In this document: positions 1 to 8,306 of the stretch, piece by piece | Numbering within the stretch: the first letter of the stretch is position 1 | Layout of the letters: each line of letters starts with the position of its first letter | Assembly (NCBI GenBank): GCA_030446435.1 | Contig: JASURT010000014.1 | Coordinates: 1-32,391 of the forward strand | Direction of reading: 5' to 3' | DNA from: Candidatus Ozemibacter sp. | GTDB taxonomy: Bacteria; Muiribacteriota; Ozemobacteria; Ozemobacterales; Ozemobacteraceae | Length of the DNA stretch: 32,391 bases | Notes under the pieces: model-generated | Databases searched by the model: none | Seen by the model: only the letters and a program-made list of their open reading frames with translations | Told to the model about the DNA's origin: nothing | Made by a program: the position numbers and the translations under genes

Positions 1-12
1 AAATAAAAATAA

Positions 13-885
13 TTACATTATTTTTTTATCATTCTGAAAAATGAGAAAACTACCGCGATTTACACCAGCTTTTTGGGCAATTACTTCGCACTTTGCCCTG
101 AGCAAAAAGAAGATTCTTTTGTCACTTTTTCCGCTGAGTGTCTCAAAATTTGCCTGACCCTTTGAAATAATCAGGTCGGCTGCATCAAACACCTGCTGAA
201 ACTCTTTTGAAACCGAATTCAGCGGGGTTCCTGGAGTTCTGGTGCCGTTTTCGATGATTTCTGCATAATGCTGCAATCCGGCAGCAGTTGCGTCAACCAG
301 GGTCGCATCGTTTAAAACAGGCCCACTTTTTACGGCATAATAAACCTTTTTACCTGCAGCAAGAGTCTTTAGAAGAATTCTGTCAAAAAAGACTTCTCCG
401 GCATTATCGCCAAGAAAGAGAATCTTTTCAGCAGAAGCAAGAGCTGTTTCAAGCTCTTTAAAATCATCGATTTCAGGAGAAATCTTTTCGGCCATTTCTA
501 CTGATTTTAAAACCTCATCGATCGGGGTAACCGCAGAAACACCAGAATCAATTATGTTACCTGCTATGGAATACATAACAGCCTTACGCAAAGAATCTGA
601 ATCTGTGGCCAAATTTTGTTCAAGTTTTTCTACCAGCTTTTCTGCGAGTAGATTTGAATCCTTTTTTATTTTTTCATAGGGATCATCACAATCAAGCTGT
701 TTCCTTATATAGTCATGTATCTCGGCTGCAAATTCAGGAGGGGTTAAGGAATAGTCAATTTCAGACATTCTACTTAAGACTTTGCGCAGAATCTTTTCAC
801 GCAGGCTGTCTTCAACAGAAAACTCTTTTAAAACTTCGAGTGAATGTCTTACAAAACAAGGCAGGCAATCTAATGTGATGTTCAT
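13..885 (-). CDS. DUF89 / ARMT1-like metal-dependent phosphatase family protein
   Basis: 290 residues, complete. It matches the short prokaryotic DUF89 type (AF1104-like): an N-terminal CxxC (C7, C10) in CLPCFVRHS, an all-helical N-terminal half, then the conserved core LGDNAGEVFFD (D160, N161), GPVLNDAT (N192, D193) and SKGQANFE (K242). In the family these Asp/Asn residues bind a divalent metal, and members are thought to remove phosphate from damaged or harmful phosphometabolites. The substrate of this one cannot be read from the sequence. The ATG follows an AGGA-type ribosome site. A strong hairpin separates it from the upstream redoxin gene, so it may depend on read-through or on a weak promoter. 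The protein has no signal peptide and should be cytoplasmic. The family call is secure; the function is open. Confidence 0.85.
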   Translation of the reverse strand: MNITLDCLPCFVRHSLEVLKEFSVEDSLREKILRKVLSRMSEIDYSLTPPEFAAEIHDYIRKQLDCDDPYEKIKKDSNLLAEKLVEKLEQNLATDSDSLRKAVMYSIAGNIIDSGVSAVTPIDEVLKSVEMAEKISPEIDDFKELETALASAEKILFLGDNAGEVFFDRILLKTLAAGKKVYYAVKSGPVLNDATLVDATAAGLQHYAEIIENGTRTPGTPLNSVSKEFQQVFDAADLIISKGQANFETLSGKSDKRIFFLLRAKCEVIAQKAGVNRGSFLIFQNDKKIM

Positions 886-902
886 CTCAGTTTCCTAAAA
901 TA

Positions 903-935
903 AACAAGGCTTTTCGCTTTGCGAAAAGCCTTGTT
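903..935 (-). terminator. Intrinsic terminator of the redoxin gene
   Basis: Perfect 15-bp inverted repeat (AACAAGGCTTTTCGC / GCGAAAAGCCTTGTT) with a 3-nt loop, lying 12 nt past the stop of the redoxin gene. On the minus strand it is followed by a T-rich run (TTTATTTTA), as expected for a Rho-independent terminator. It sits directly before the ribosome site of the DUF89 gene. Confidence 0.85.
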
Positions 936-946
936 GTTATTTCTCG

Positions 947-1522
947 TTACTTTTCAAGAAGCTCGTCGAGTTTTTCTTCAAAAGATTTAATATCCTGGGG
1001 TCTGTAACCGGCGTGAATCATGGCAATCTTGCCGTCTTTGTCGATTATGACCGAACTAGGAGTAAAGGAAAAGCCATATTTTTCTGGAACCGAAAAGATC
1101 GGGTCAAGAAGAACCGGGTAGTTAATGTTATTGTGAGCTGCCCAGGACACCAGCATTGGTTTTCCTAAAAGATCCACGCCAACAGCAACAATGTTGATTT
1201 TTTCACCATATTTTTCTTTTACCTGCTGCAAGGCCTTTGCTTCCTGCAAACATGAATAGCAAGCGCTTTGAATGAAGAATAAAACGATTGGCTTACCAAG
1301 AAAATCCTGCAAGCTTTCCATTTTGTCAGTAGAAAGGTTTGGCAAAGAAAACTCAGGGGCCATGTCACCAACGCTGAGTTCTACCTCGGAATCGAGAAGT
1401 TCGTCGCCTTCGCCGATGGTTACCATGCTGCTGGGAATTTTACTGTCAGCGGCGAAAGATGGGGCAAATATGAAAGAAAAGCCCAAAGATAAAAGAGCAA
1501 GGCCTTTGAAAAACTTCTTCAT
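947..1522 (-). CDS. Secreted thioredoxin-fold redoxin (TlpA/AhpC-TSA type)
   Basis: 191 residues. Residues 1-25 form a Sec signal peptide (Lys-rich start, hydrophobic core, cleavage near SFA-AD). The mature part is a redoxin domain: GDMAPEFSLPNL, then FFIQSACYSCLQE with the active-site CxxC at C88-C91, and the cis-proline segment FTPSSVIID (P155). This is the layout of periplasmic TlpA/ResA-like thiol-disulfide oxidoreductases. The CYSC active site is less usual than the WCxPC of most TlpA proteins, so a peroxiredoxin-like role is also possible. The ATG is preceded by AAGGAGAT. The gene stands alone, with its own terminator. A second secreted redoxin is encoded at 10578-11570. Confidence 0.85.
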   Translation of the reverse strand: MKKFFKGLALLSLGFSFIFAPSFAADSKIPSSMVTIGEGDELLDSEVELSVGDMAPEFSLPNLSTDKMESLQDFLGKPIVLFFIQSACYSCLQEAKALQQVKEKYGEKINIVAVGVDLLGKPMLVSWAAHNNINYPVLLDPIFSVPEKYGFSFTPSSVIIDKDGKIAMIHAGYRPQDIKSFEEKLDELLEK

Positions 1523-1571
1523 AAAACTAAAGATCTCCTTGAATAAGGTTTATTGGCGAAGTCTACCATAA

Positions 1572-1601
1572 TTGCAGGTAGATGGCAAACTCTGGTAATA
1601 T
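1572..1601 (+). promoter_or_regulatory. Putative sigma-70 promoter of the 8-oxoguanine deaminase gene
   Basis: TTGCAG (1572-1577), 18-bp spacer, TAATAT (1596-1601). A start of transcription near 1608 would leave a leader of about 40 nt ending in a good ribosome site (AAGGAG). Confidence 0.5.
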
Positions 1602-1602
1602 A

Positions 1603-1634
1603 TTGTTTCATTGTAGTAAAATAGTAAGAAACAA
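1603..1634. promoter_or_regulatory. Inverted repeat just past the promoter; possible operator
   Basis: TTGTTTC (1603-1609) and GAAACAA (1628-1634) are perfect inverted copies whose starts are 25 bp apart. They lie over the predicted transcription start and the ribosome site of the amidohydrolase gene. This suits a repressor operator or a weak leader hairpin. No regulator is encoded next to it. Confidence 0.35.
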
Positions 1635-1649
1635 TCTCAAGGAGCAGTC

Positions 1650-3029
1650 ATGAATCTTTTTATAAAAAATGCCAGGTATTTCTGGGCCGGTGGTGACGCG
1701 GAAGTCCTGCAAAATGTATCAATACTGGTAAAAAACTCTGAGATAGAAGCAATTGGCAGTGAGACAGAGTTAGCTCCGCTAGCGGGCGACGCACGCAATA
1801 TAGATGCATCAGAACTTCTTATCATGCCGGGAATGATCAATACTCACCATCATTTTTACCAGACTCTGACAAGAAATTTTCCCTGCGTTCAGGATGCCAA
1901 GCTGTTTACCTGGTTGGTAAACCTTTATCCACTTTGGGCGCAGATCACCGAAGAAGATTTTCATCTTTCAACCACAGTTGCATCGCTTGAATTACTTATG
2001 AGCGGCTGCACTACCGCAGTTGACCATTCTTACATGGTGCCTACCGGCGCTTCAAATCTTTATTATAAGCAGATTGAAGCTGCCAAAAAGACAGGAATGC
2101 GCTTTCATCTTTGCCGCGGCAGCATGTCAAGATCCAAAAAGGATGGCGGTTTACCCCCTGATTCAGTTGTTCAAACAGAAGACGTCATAATGAAAGAAAC
2201 CGATGAACTGGTTACCAAAGTTCATGAAGGTGAAAAAGGAGGAATGGTAAGAATTATCATTGCCCCCTGCTCGCCTTTCTCTGTAACCAAAGAGCTGATG
2301 ATTGAGGCAAAAAAATACGCCAACCGCAAAGGTCTGAAAGCTCACACTCATCTTGCAGAAACCAAAGATGAAGAGCAATTCTGCATCAAAGAGTTCGGTG
2401 TGCGCCCGGTAAAGCTTATGGAAGACCTTGGCTGGATGGATGAAAACTCTTTTTATGCCCATTGCGTTCATTTCAACCAGGAAGAAATCGAGATAATGGG
2501 AAAGGCCCAGGGCGGCGTGGCTCATTGCCCAACCAGCAACATGCGTCTGGCCTCTGGTATCGCGCCGATAGTTGAAATGCTGAAAGCAAACGTGCCAGTA
2601 AGTCTTGCAGTTGATGGCAGCGCAAGCAATGATTGCTCAAACATGATGCTTGAAGTTCGCAATTGCATGCTTTTACAGCGAGTTTTAAAAACGGCCAACT
2701 GTATCACTGCTCGCGATGCCCTAAAAATAGCAACGCAGGGTGGTGCCAAAGTTATCGGACGTGATGATGTTGGCTACCTTGATAAAGGCTATGAAGCAGA
2801 TCTCATTGGTTTCAGACTTGATAGTCTCAGGCAGGCAGGCAGCTCGACAGATCCTCTTGCCGCTCTGGTTTTCTGCGCTGTTGACAAAGTAGATCTTTCA
2901 GTCGTTCATGGTGAAGTTTTGATTGAAAACGGAGATTTTACCAGGTTCTCAAAAGATGAACTGAATGAAATCATAACCAGGCAAAACGAACGAAGCCAGG
3001 CCATTTACAGCCATTACAAGAATAAGTAA
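1650..3029 (+). CDS. 8-oxoguanine deaminase-type amidohydrolase
   Basis: 459 residues, full length for the ATZ/TRZ-type amidohydrolases. The metal ligands are present: H66 and H68 (NTHHHFYQTLTR), H234 with E237 (AHTHLAET), H271 (FYAHCVH) and D322 (VDGSASND). The segments AHCPTSNMRLASGIAP and VDGSASND are characteristic of the 8-oxoguanine deaminase subgroup, which turns 8-oxoguanine into urate with release of ammonia; hydroxyatrazine N-ethylaminohydrolase (AtzB-like) enzymes are close relatives. The ATG follows AAGGAG. A promoter and an inverted repeat lie upstream and a strong hairpin downstream, so it is a single-gene unit. Its product would feed the purine module at 9.2-17 kb. The superfamily is certain and the subgroup very likely; the true substrate could also be guanine or another aminated purine. 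Confidence 0.85.
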   Translation: MNLFIKNARYFWAGGDAEVLQNVSILVKNSEIEAIGSETELAPLAGDARNIDASELLIMPGMINTHHHFYQTLTRNFPCVQDAKLFTWLVNLYPLWAQITEEDFHLSTTVASLELLMSGCTTAVDHSYMVPTGASNLYYKQIEAAKKTGMRFHLCRGSMSRSKKDGGLPPDSVVQTEDVIMKETDELVTKVHEGEKGGMVRIIIAPCSPFSVTKELMIEAKKYANRKGLKAHTHLAETKDEEQFCIKEFGVRPVKLMEDLGWMDENSFYAHCVHFNQEEIEIMGKAQGGVAHCPTSNMRLASGIAPIVEMLKANVPVSLAVDGSASNDCSNMMLEVRNCMLLQRVLKTANCITARDALKIATQGGAKVIGRDDVGYLDKGYEADLIGFRLDSLRQAGSSTDPLAALVFCAVDKVDLSVVHGEVLIENGDFTRFSKDELNEIITRQNERSQAIYSHYKNK

Positions 3030-3037
3030 ACAGAATT

Positions 3038-3082
3038 AAAAATCCCCCGGGTAGCTCAAGCGGGCTTACCGGGGGATTTTTT
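3038..3082. terminator. Bidirectional terminator between convergent genes
   Basis: A-run, GC-rich stem (AAAAATCCCCCGG / CCGGGGGATTTTTT with a small bulge) and T-run, lying between two convergent genes. It can terminate both and overlaps the stop codon of the metallophosphoesterase. Confidence 0.9.
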
Positions 3083-4064
3083 AGTCAAATCTGTATAATT
3101 TTGAAACACCGTTGAAACCAGATATGCCGGTTGGTAATTCTGAAGCTTTTATTGGTTTCATGCCTTTGCCGACGTCGTAGTTGAAAAACTTAATCGTTCG
3201 ACTGTTTGGAGTCAATTTCAAAACTGAAAGAGATTTTACAGGTGGATTTTCGGATCCTATAAGCTTTTTGGGTCCTCCTCCAAGGGCGCCGGCAGAAAGC
3301 ATCAACAGTTCATTCTTTTGTGAAATGTAAAAAGCGTGGTGATGACCGCTGATGTATAAATTAACCGAATTTTCATTGAGCAGATTAAACAAATGATCAG
3401 CATTACCAATAACATTGCCTGGTGTGTTTCTGCCCTGAGAAATAGCATACAAAGGAAGATGCCCAAAAACGATGCGAATTTTTGCTGATTTTGACCGCTC
3501 GCTACCGAGCTGATTTTTCAACCATTCGATTTGAGTGCTTTCAATTCTAGATGTCGAAGCATCGATTGACACATAAAAGACCCCATTAAGCATGAAAGAG
3601 TAATAATGAGGAAACTGGTTAGAGTCTATAAATCGAAGGTTGGGCAGATTGTTGTTCCAGAAATCAACTGCGATTTTTCTTTCATTGCGAAAATTGGGTG
3701 AATTTGCGCCATCGTGATTGCCTAAGGTAAAAGCAAAGGGAATATTCAATCGATTCAACTCGGTGAGAATATTTTTTTCAAAGCTCTGCCACATCGCGAG
3801 AAGCTGATGTTCAGACAATTTTTTATGCTGACCTGCAACCATATCACCAGCGCAAAGCACAAGATCGGGCCTGGTCAGCCTGATAAATTCAAGAGCTTTT
3901 TTAAGGTCTTTTCCGTAATCGGTAGAACCATAAGCGTCATTCAAATCAGAAATGACAACCACTGAAGTTTCTTTTTCAGAATCAATCTGAGCAAAACAGA
4001 CACCTGTAAGTGTCAAATATAGAATTGCGAGAACCGCAACTATTTTTATCAGTTTAAACCTCAT
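3081..4064 (-). CDS. Exported calcineurin-like metallophosphoesterase
   Basis: 327 residues with a Sec signal peptide (1-25, ending GVCFAQ). The phosphoesterase blocks are in order: VISDLNDAYGS (D40), LCAGDMVAGQ (D74), TLGNHDG, FGHLPLY and SGHHHAF. The GNHD and GHxH motifs are standard metal ligands. The first block reads DxN (D40, N42) instead of the usual DxH, and the second reads GDMVAG with no second Asp, which marks a distinct subfamily rather than decay because the surrounding positions are well kept. It acts outside the cytoplasm on an unknown phosphoester. The ATG is preceded by TAGGAGC. It shares a terminator with the convergent deaminase gene and has no operon partner. Confidence 0.85.
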   Translation of the reverse strand: MRFKLIKIVAVLAILYLTLTGVCFAQIDSEKETSVVVISDLNDAYGSTDYGKDLKKALEFIRLTRPDLVLCAGDMVAGQHKKLSEHQLLAMWQSFEKNILTELNRLNIPFAFTLGNHDGANSPNFRNERKIAVDFWNNNLPNLRFIDSNQFPHYYSFMLNGVFYVSIDASTSRIESTQIEWLKNQLGSERSKSAKIRIVFGHLPLYAISQGRNTPGNVIGNADHLFNLLNENSVNLYISGHHHAFYISQKNELLMLSAGALGGGPKKLIGSENPPVKSLSVLKLTPNSRTIKFFNYDVGKGMKPIKASELPTGISGFNGVSKLYRFD

Positions 4065-4422
4065 TTAAGCTCCTAATTTTCTGCATTTTCTAGCTTTCGG
4101 TCCAAACTGGATTCCGAGCCGTATGATTGCTGAGAAATCAAATTAGATTAATGGACCATATCATTTTATATCAGCCAGACGGATTTGTCAGGCGTGAGTT
4201 CGCAACAAAAATGCAACCATTGCAGAAAAGCGCGGTCGCCCCCCTGGATGACAAGAAACTTCGAAGGTCTCCTCGAATGCAAATTCGTCGGGGGTTAGGC
4301 GTGTTTTGAAGAGGTTGAGAAGCCAGATTCAGAAGATGCCTAAGTTGCGTAAGCGGCACAATTACCTGGCAGAAGATTTTTAAATGCGCTACGAAACCCA
4401 AATAGCTTAGAGTTTTGAACGA
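4065..4422. other. Intergenic stretch of 358 bp without a supported gene
   Basis: Short open frames exist on both strands but none has a ribosome site, domain or protein-like composition. A small hairpin (CGAAT-gcaa-ATTCG, 4274-4287) lies in the middle. No clear terminator follows the SUMF1 gene that ends at 4423. The left end should hold the promoter of the metallophosphoesterase gene, but I could not pick out convincing -35/-10 boxes. I see nothing else to report. Confidence 0.5.
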
Positions 4423-5424
4423 TCAGGGTTTGGCACCAGATTTGGTTATTGTGTTTTTACAAATTCTAAAACCCATGTGACCGTTTCGATAAAGGGGGCA
4501 GCAACCATGGCGGGAAAAGCACTTTAAAGCCTCGGTGCGACTGCTCCAGCAGCCGCCGCGATAAGTCCGGCAACAACCCGAATTCGGACCTTTGGGATCA
4601 ACGAGTAAAGCCTGAGTTGCAATGTCAGGAGAATACCAATCCCAGCACAATTCCCAGAGACTTCCGTGCATGTCGTGAAGACCCCAGGCATTTTCTTTCT
4701 TTTTACCAACCGCGTGAGTACCGCGACCTTTTGAGTTTGGTGAATAATTCACATGACTGTTGTCCCAGAACCAGCCATACTCAGCATCAAATTTTTCGCC
4801 GGACTGAAAGCTGGTTTGCGTGCCTGCACGGCAGGCGTATTCCCATTCTGCCTCGGTTGGAAGACGAAAGCCATTGGCAGACCAGTTACAATGTATCTCA
4901 TCAGCATCTTCTATTTCTGTGCTTCCATACTGATTTCTATAACAAGGCGTCAGTCTCAGTTTAAGACTCAAAGCATTGCAAAATCTAACTGCATCATACC
5001 AGCATACGTGTTCAACCGGATGATTATTGCTGTTTTCATAAACAAAATAAGAAGGATTGAACCCCATAACTTCTTTGAATTGAGCCTGAGTAATTTCAAA
5101 TTTGCCGAAAAAGAAGTCTTTACTGATTTTGATTTTCTGCCCAGGCAAGCTCTCTGATTTTGAATCCTTGGCGCAATCAGTCTTTTTCGGAGAGTAGACA
5201 CCTTTGTAGATTTTTACCAACTCGATGATGGTTTGTTCACCAAGTTCAACAATCAGCCGGGTGCGGTTCGAAGACAGAGAGGCAAGGTTCTCGTCATTGT
5301 TCTTAACAGAAGCGCACTGAATATCTTTAAGTTCGCTGTGCAACAAATACTTGTTTGCCATCGTGAACTGACTGAAAGCAACAATTGCCAAAAAAAGAAA
5401 AGCAAATAAGAAGTTTCTTGTCAT
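4423..5424 (-). CDS. Exported SUMF1 (formylglycine-generating-enzyme-like) domain protein
   Basis: 333 residues. A signal peptide (1-23, ending FTMA) is followed by about 85 residues without a known domain and then a SUMF1 domain: FEITQAQFKEVMG, HPVEHVCWYDAVRFCNAL, GFRLPTEAEWEYACRAGT, AWGLHDMHGSLWELCWDW and YRGGCWSS, ending in GFRICK. The domain is complete. The segment that carries the copper-binding cysteine pair in true formylglycine-generating enzymes (RGGSFLC...C in the human enzyme) reads RGGCWSSRTEALKC here, so the first catalytic Cys appears to be Ser. Many bacterial SUMF1 proteins of this sort have no oxidase role and serve as binding or scaffold modules. No sulfatase gene is nearby. 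The function is unknown. Confidence 0.85.
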   Translation of the reverse strand: MTRNFLFAFLFLAIVAFSQFTMANKYLLHSELKDIQCASVKNNDENLASLSSNRTRLIVELGEQTIIELVKIYKGVYSPKKTDCAKDSKSESLPGQKIKISKDFFFGKFEITQAQFKEVMGFNPSYFVYENSNNHPVEHVCWYDAVRFCNALSLKLRLTPCYRNQYGSTEIEDADEIHCNWSANGFRLPTEAEWEYACRAGTQTSFQSGEKFDAEYGWFWDNSHVNYSPNSKGRGTHAVGKKKENAWGLHDMHGSLWELCWDWYSPDIATQALLVDPKGPNSGCCRTYRGGCWSSRTEALKCFSRHGCCPLYRNGHMGFRICKNTITKSGAKP

Positions 5425-5574
5425 AAGACCTCACCACCTATTATTTCCTGACGGCATAATATGAAATATTACCAGAAGTTTCCAGTAAAAATTCCAGTGC
5501 TATTTATTACCTGCAAATTTCGTTATATGATAAAAAAAGAAGAAAAGGATCTTATAATTCAGGAGAGGCAGATA

Positions 5575-7530
5575 ATGAGAAAGCCCCCGCTGCGACGCAA
5601 ACCATCGATATTTTTACTTCTTTTCATTGCCTTTTGTTTCCTTTTTCAAACCCTGAACCTTTCAGCGAAGGAAACCAAAACAAAGGAAGAATCGATCAAA
5701 TGTTTCATCGAGCGAATCAATAGCCTGATCAGTCTTTTTAACGGAGAAGCCTCTACATTCTGTCTTGAAATTAAAGCTCAATTCAAGTCGCCGACCGCGG
5801 TATTGGAACCAAGAGTAAACTCTTCGTCCGAGGTTAATCACCAGGCGAGTTTAACGATTTTTCGCAATGATATACAAGAATGGGGAATGGTTTTACAGAG
5901 TTCCTGGCGACATGCAGGAATTTACCGAACGGCAACCTATACTTCTCTTATTCTTCCGGACTCGGGAATCAGATTCATTGGTTATGGCAAAGTTGCCAAT
6001 CAGAAAGACTCGTTGGATACCATAGATTTTGCCCATAGGTTCATTACACCCGAAACCTCGGCTTACGGCTTTTTTAGTGTTTTGCGGTCAAAATCCTTTT
6101 CTCCGGCTTTAAAATTCCTGCTTTTACCATATCTTAAAGCAATTCCGCCTGATACCGAGACCTCTGACGAATACCTTTATCAGGCTGGTAAAAACCTTAG
6201 AATAACGGTTTCGAAAGAAGATCCCTTAAAGCTGAAAATTTACACCTCTGAAAGCTTTCAGAAAAAGAATTTCTTCAGTTTCTTTGAAATAACCTGTGAG
6301 ACAGGCAAGAATGGCAAAATTCCCGTCGGCTGGTTCACTTCTTCTACTGTTTCAAAGGAAGTTTCCCGCGACGATCTTGAAAAAATGATCTTTCGCGGAC
6401 TAAAGAGAATTCTTTCGGTTAAAATGCCTGCTGAATATGGTCTTGTCAAACCCCAAAAAATTGAAAATGGCGAACTGGTAAGACATGAAGGCCAGACTTT
6501 GGTGTTACTCTCAGGCAACCCCGAGCAGATCGGCACTGCCCACGGTCTGCTGCTTGCTCCCTGGAATCGGCTTCTGGTTGATTCTACTATTTACCTGATC
6601 GGGCTGGTCGAAACCATATCAAAGGGTAAATGGTTCTTAGACCAGCTTGAAGAAGCCTGGGCAAGGCTAAGCCCGTATATTCCTTCAGAGCAACACCGCG
6701 AAATGGCGGCAATTGCATCGGCGTGCCCTGAAATATCATTAAGAGAAGTTAGACTCAGCAACATTTTTCCTGAATATTTTCATTGCTCGGGATTTGCGCT
6801 ATTCGGTCGGGCAACGAAAGATGGCCTGCTTTATCACGGCAGAATTCTCGATTACATGACCGAAATCGGCTTACAAAAATGCGCGGTGAATTTCATCATT
6901 GTGCCCGACAAAAAATGGGCTTTTTTCAGCCCTGGTTTTGCCGGTATAGTTGGTTCGGTCGGCGGAATGAACGAAAAAAAGTTGTCGATCGGTGAAATGG
7001 GCGGTCGTGGCAGATACGACTGGGATGGTGTGCCAATGGCAACTCTGGTTCGGCAAGCTCTTGAAGAATGTGAATCGATCGGGCAGTTAAAGAGTCTTTG
7101 GCAGAACAACCCCAGAACCTGTGAGTATTTTTATGTGTTCGCTGATGGAAAAGTGCCTGATGCTTTGGGGGTTTGGGCAACTTCAGCGAAACTGGAATTT
7201 CTTCAACCAGGTGAATCGCACTTTTTTCTTGGCCCCGGCATAGACGATGTAATAGTTATGTCAGCCGGGAACCGCCTGAAACGCTTACGCGAAAGAGTTA
7301 CAGGTGGTTACGGCACCTTCACGGCGACTTCTTCATTAAAATTGATGGACCGCCCTGTTTCGATGCAGAGCAACCTGCACAACAGCCTTTACATACCGAA
7401 ACTCGGCCTGGCCTATGTGGCCATAGCCGGCGATTTTGAACCGGCAGCACAACAGAAATACGTTAAATACAACCTTGATGAGCTGCTATTAAATTTCAAG
7501 AAAAACGGCCAGGCTCTGGAAAAGAAGTAA
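5575..7530 (+). CDS. Exported C45-type (acyl-CoA:6-APA acyltransferase-like) Ntn hydrolase
   Basis: 651 residues from the chosen ATG. An in-frame ATG exists 114 nt upstream, but position 5575 has a strong ribosome site (AGGAGAGG, 6-7 nt away) and opens directly into a signal peptide (RRKPSIFLLLFIAFCFLF, ending LSAKE). Residues about 30-290 match no family I recognise. From about 300 the protein matches the C45/acyltransferase-like group: EQIGTAHGLLL, then PEYFHCSGFALFG, where C404 is the likely N-terminal nucleophile, HGRILDY, and GGMNEKKLSIGEMGG. Related enzymes cleave themselves before the Cys and then hydrolyse or transfer acyl amides such as penicillins. Here processing would release a large N-terminal piece of about 380 residues, longer than in classic members. 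It probably acts in the periplasm; the substrate is unknown. Confidence 0.75.
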   Translation: MRKPPLRRKPSIFLLLFIAFCFLFQTLNLSAKETKTKEESIKCFIERINSLISLFNGEASTFCLEIKAQFKSPTAVLEPRVNSSSEVNHQASLTIFRNDIQEWGMVLQSSWRHAGIYRTATYTSLILPDSGIRFIGYGKVANQKDSLDTIDFAHRFITPETSAYGFFSVLRSKSFSPALKFLLLPYLKAIPPDTETSDEYLYQAGKNLRITVSKEDPLKLKIYTSESFQKKNFFSFFEITCETGKNGKIPVGWFTSSTVSKEVSRDDLEKMIFRGLKRILSVKMPAEYGLVKPQKIENGELVRHEGQTLVLLSGNPEQIGTAHGLLLAPWNRLLVDSTIYLIGLVETISKGKWFLDQLEEAWARLSPYIPSEQHREMAAIASACPEISLREVRLSNIFPEYFHCSGFALFGRATKDGLLYHGRILDYMTEIGLQKCAVNFIIVPDKKWAFFSPGFAGIVGSVGGMNEKKLSIGEMGGRGRYDWDGVPMATLVRQALEECESIGQLKSLWQNNPRTCEYFYVFADGKVPDALGVWATSAKLEFLQPGESHFFLGPGIDDVIVMSAGNRLKRLRERVTGGYGTFTATSSLKLMDRPVSMQSNLHNSLYIPKLGLAYVAIAGDFEPAAQQKYVKYNLDELLLNFKKNGQALEKK

Positions 7531-7562
7531 GCTGCGCCTAAAAAGGCTATTGCATAAATCAC

Positions 7563-8165
7563 TCAGCGACGGCGGCGGGGATAACGATGATATCGGTCAT
7601 AACGTCGATGCGGGTGCCAGCGAATTGAACCTGAAAAGTGAAATGGCCTTGGTCCCCAGTGGTGCCAGAAACTTCTTCGTTCAAAAACAACAACTTTCGA
7701 CACGGTAGGCGGCTCGATGCAATATATATCACTGCTTGAAGTTAGAGTTGATCTTCTTTCAAGCTCGTTGAGAGACACCCAACCCATTACCAGACGGTCA
7801 TATTCAGGGCCTTCAACGCTCCAGACGCGGGCCTGACCGCCTTGAACCTCTGCGATCCAGAACAGGCTTTTCTTGTATAGTCGGTTTCCGTTTACCAACA
7901 AATAATGAGACGTAACCTGAAACGGTTTTGGAGCTGGTTTTGCCTTGGTGATAGTTCTTTCTGGAAATTCAGGGGCAGGTTCCGGCTGCTTTATTCGAGT
8001 TTGCGTGCCAGGCGCAGGTTTTTCAGTCAAAGCCTGACCACATTGTCGGCAGAAACGATCTTCATCTGGCGCAAGAAAACCGCAGGCAGGACAATAGAGA
8101 GCCCAAGCCGGACCGGTTAATCCAACCAGAATAAAAAGAACCAATGTAAGTGTACGCAGCTTCAT
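7563..8165 (-). CDS. Secreted protein with N-terminal zinc ribbon and Arg-rich tail
   Basis: 200 residues. A signal peptide (cleavage near PAWA-L, residue 23) is followed at once by a compact zinc ribbon, CPAC (C25, C28) and CRQC (C39, C42), then a Pro-rich linker (about 50-82) and a globular part (about 83-175; LLVNGNRLYKKSLFWIAEV). The end is very rich in Arg, His and Tyr (RWHPHRRYDRYHRYPRRRR). Zinc ribbons are normally cytoplasmic, so one placed right after a signal peptide is uncommon; the segment might instead be an uncleaved anchor. The ATG has a near-ideal ribosome site (AAGGAGGTGAG). I do not recognise the middle domain. Function unknown. Confidence 0.7.
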   Translation of the reverse strand: MKLRTLTLVLFILVGLTGPAWALYCPACGFLAPDEDRFCRQCGQALTEKPAPGTQTRIKQPEPAPEFPERTITKAKPAPKPFQVTSHYLLVNGNRLYKKSLFWIAEVQGGQARVWSVEGPEYDRLVMGWVSLNELERRSTLTSSSDIYCIEPPTVSKVVVFERRSFWHHWGPRPFHFSGSIRWHPHRRYDRYHRYPRRRR

Positions 8166-8306
8166 TAATGCTCACCTCCTTGTGAGTCAGCGACAATCAA
8201 CTTGAGAGTTCCCGCTGATTTCAATAAAACCCCGTTCTATAACTGTTCACTAAAAATCTATTTGAACAACCGGTAAATAACAAGAAGTTAAATGTTCATC
8301 AAACCT

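Noticed and set aside
4127-4401. Overlapping short open frames on both strands in the 4.1-4.4 kb gap
   Set aside because: No ribosome site, no recognisable domain and unlikely composition; judged as chance frames.
5461-5574. Upstream extension of the C45-type hydrolase gene
   Set aside because: It would put 38 residues before the signal peptide, while the ATG at 5575 has a strong ribosome site directly upstream.
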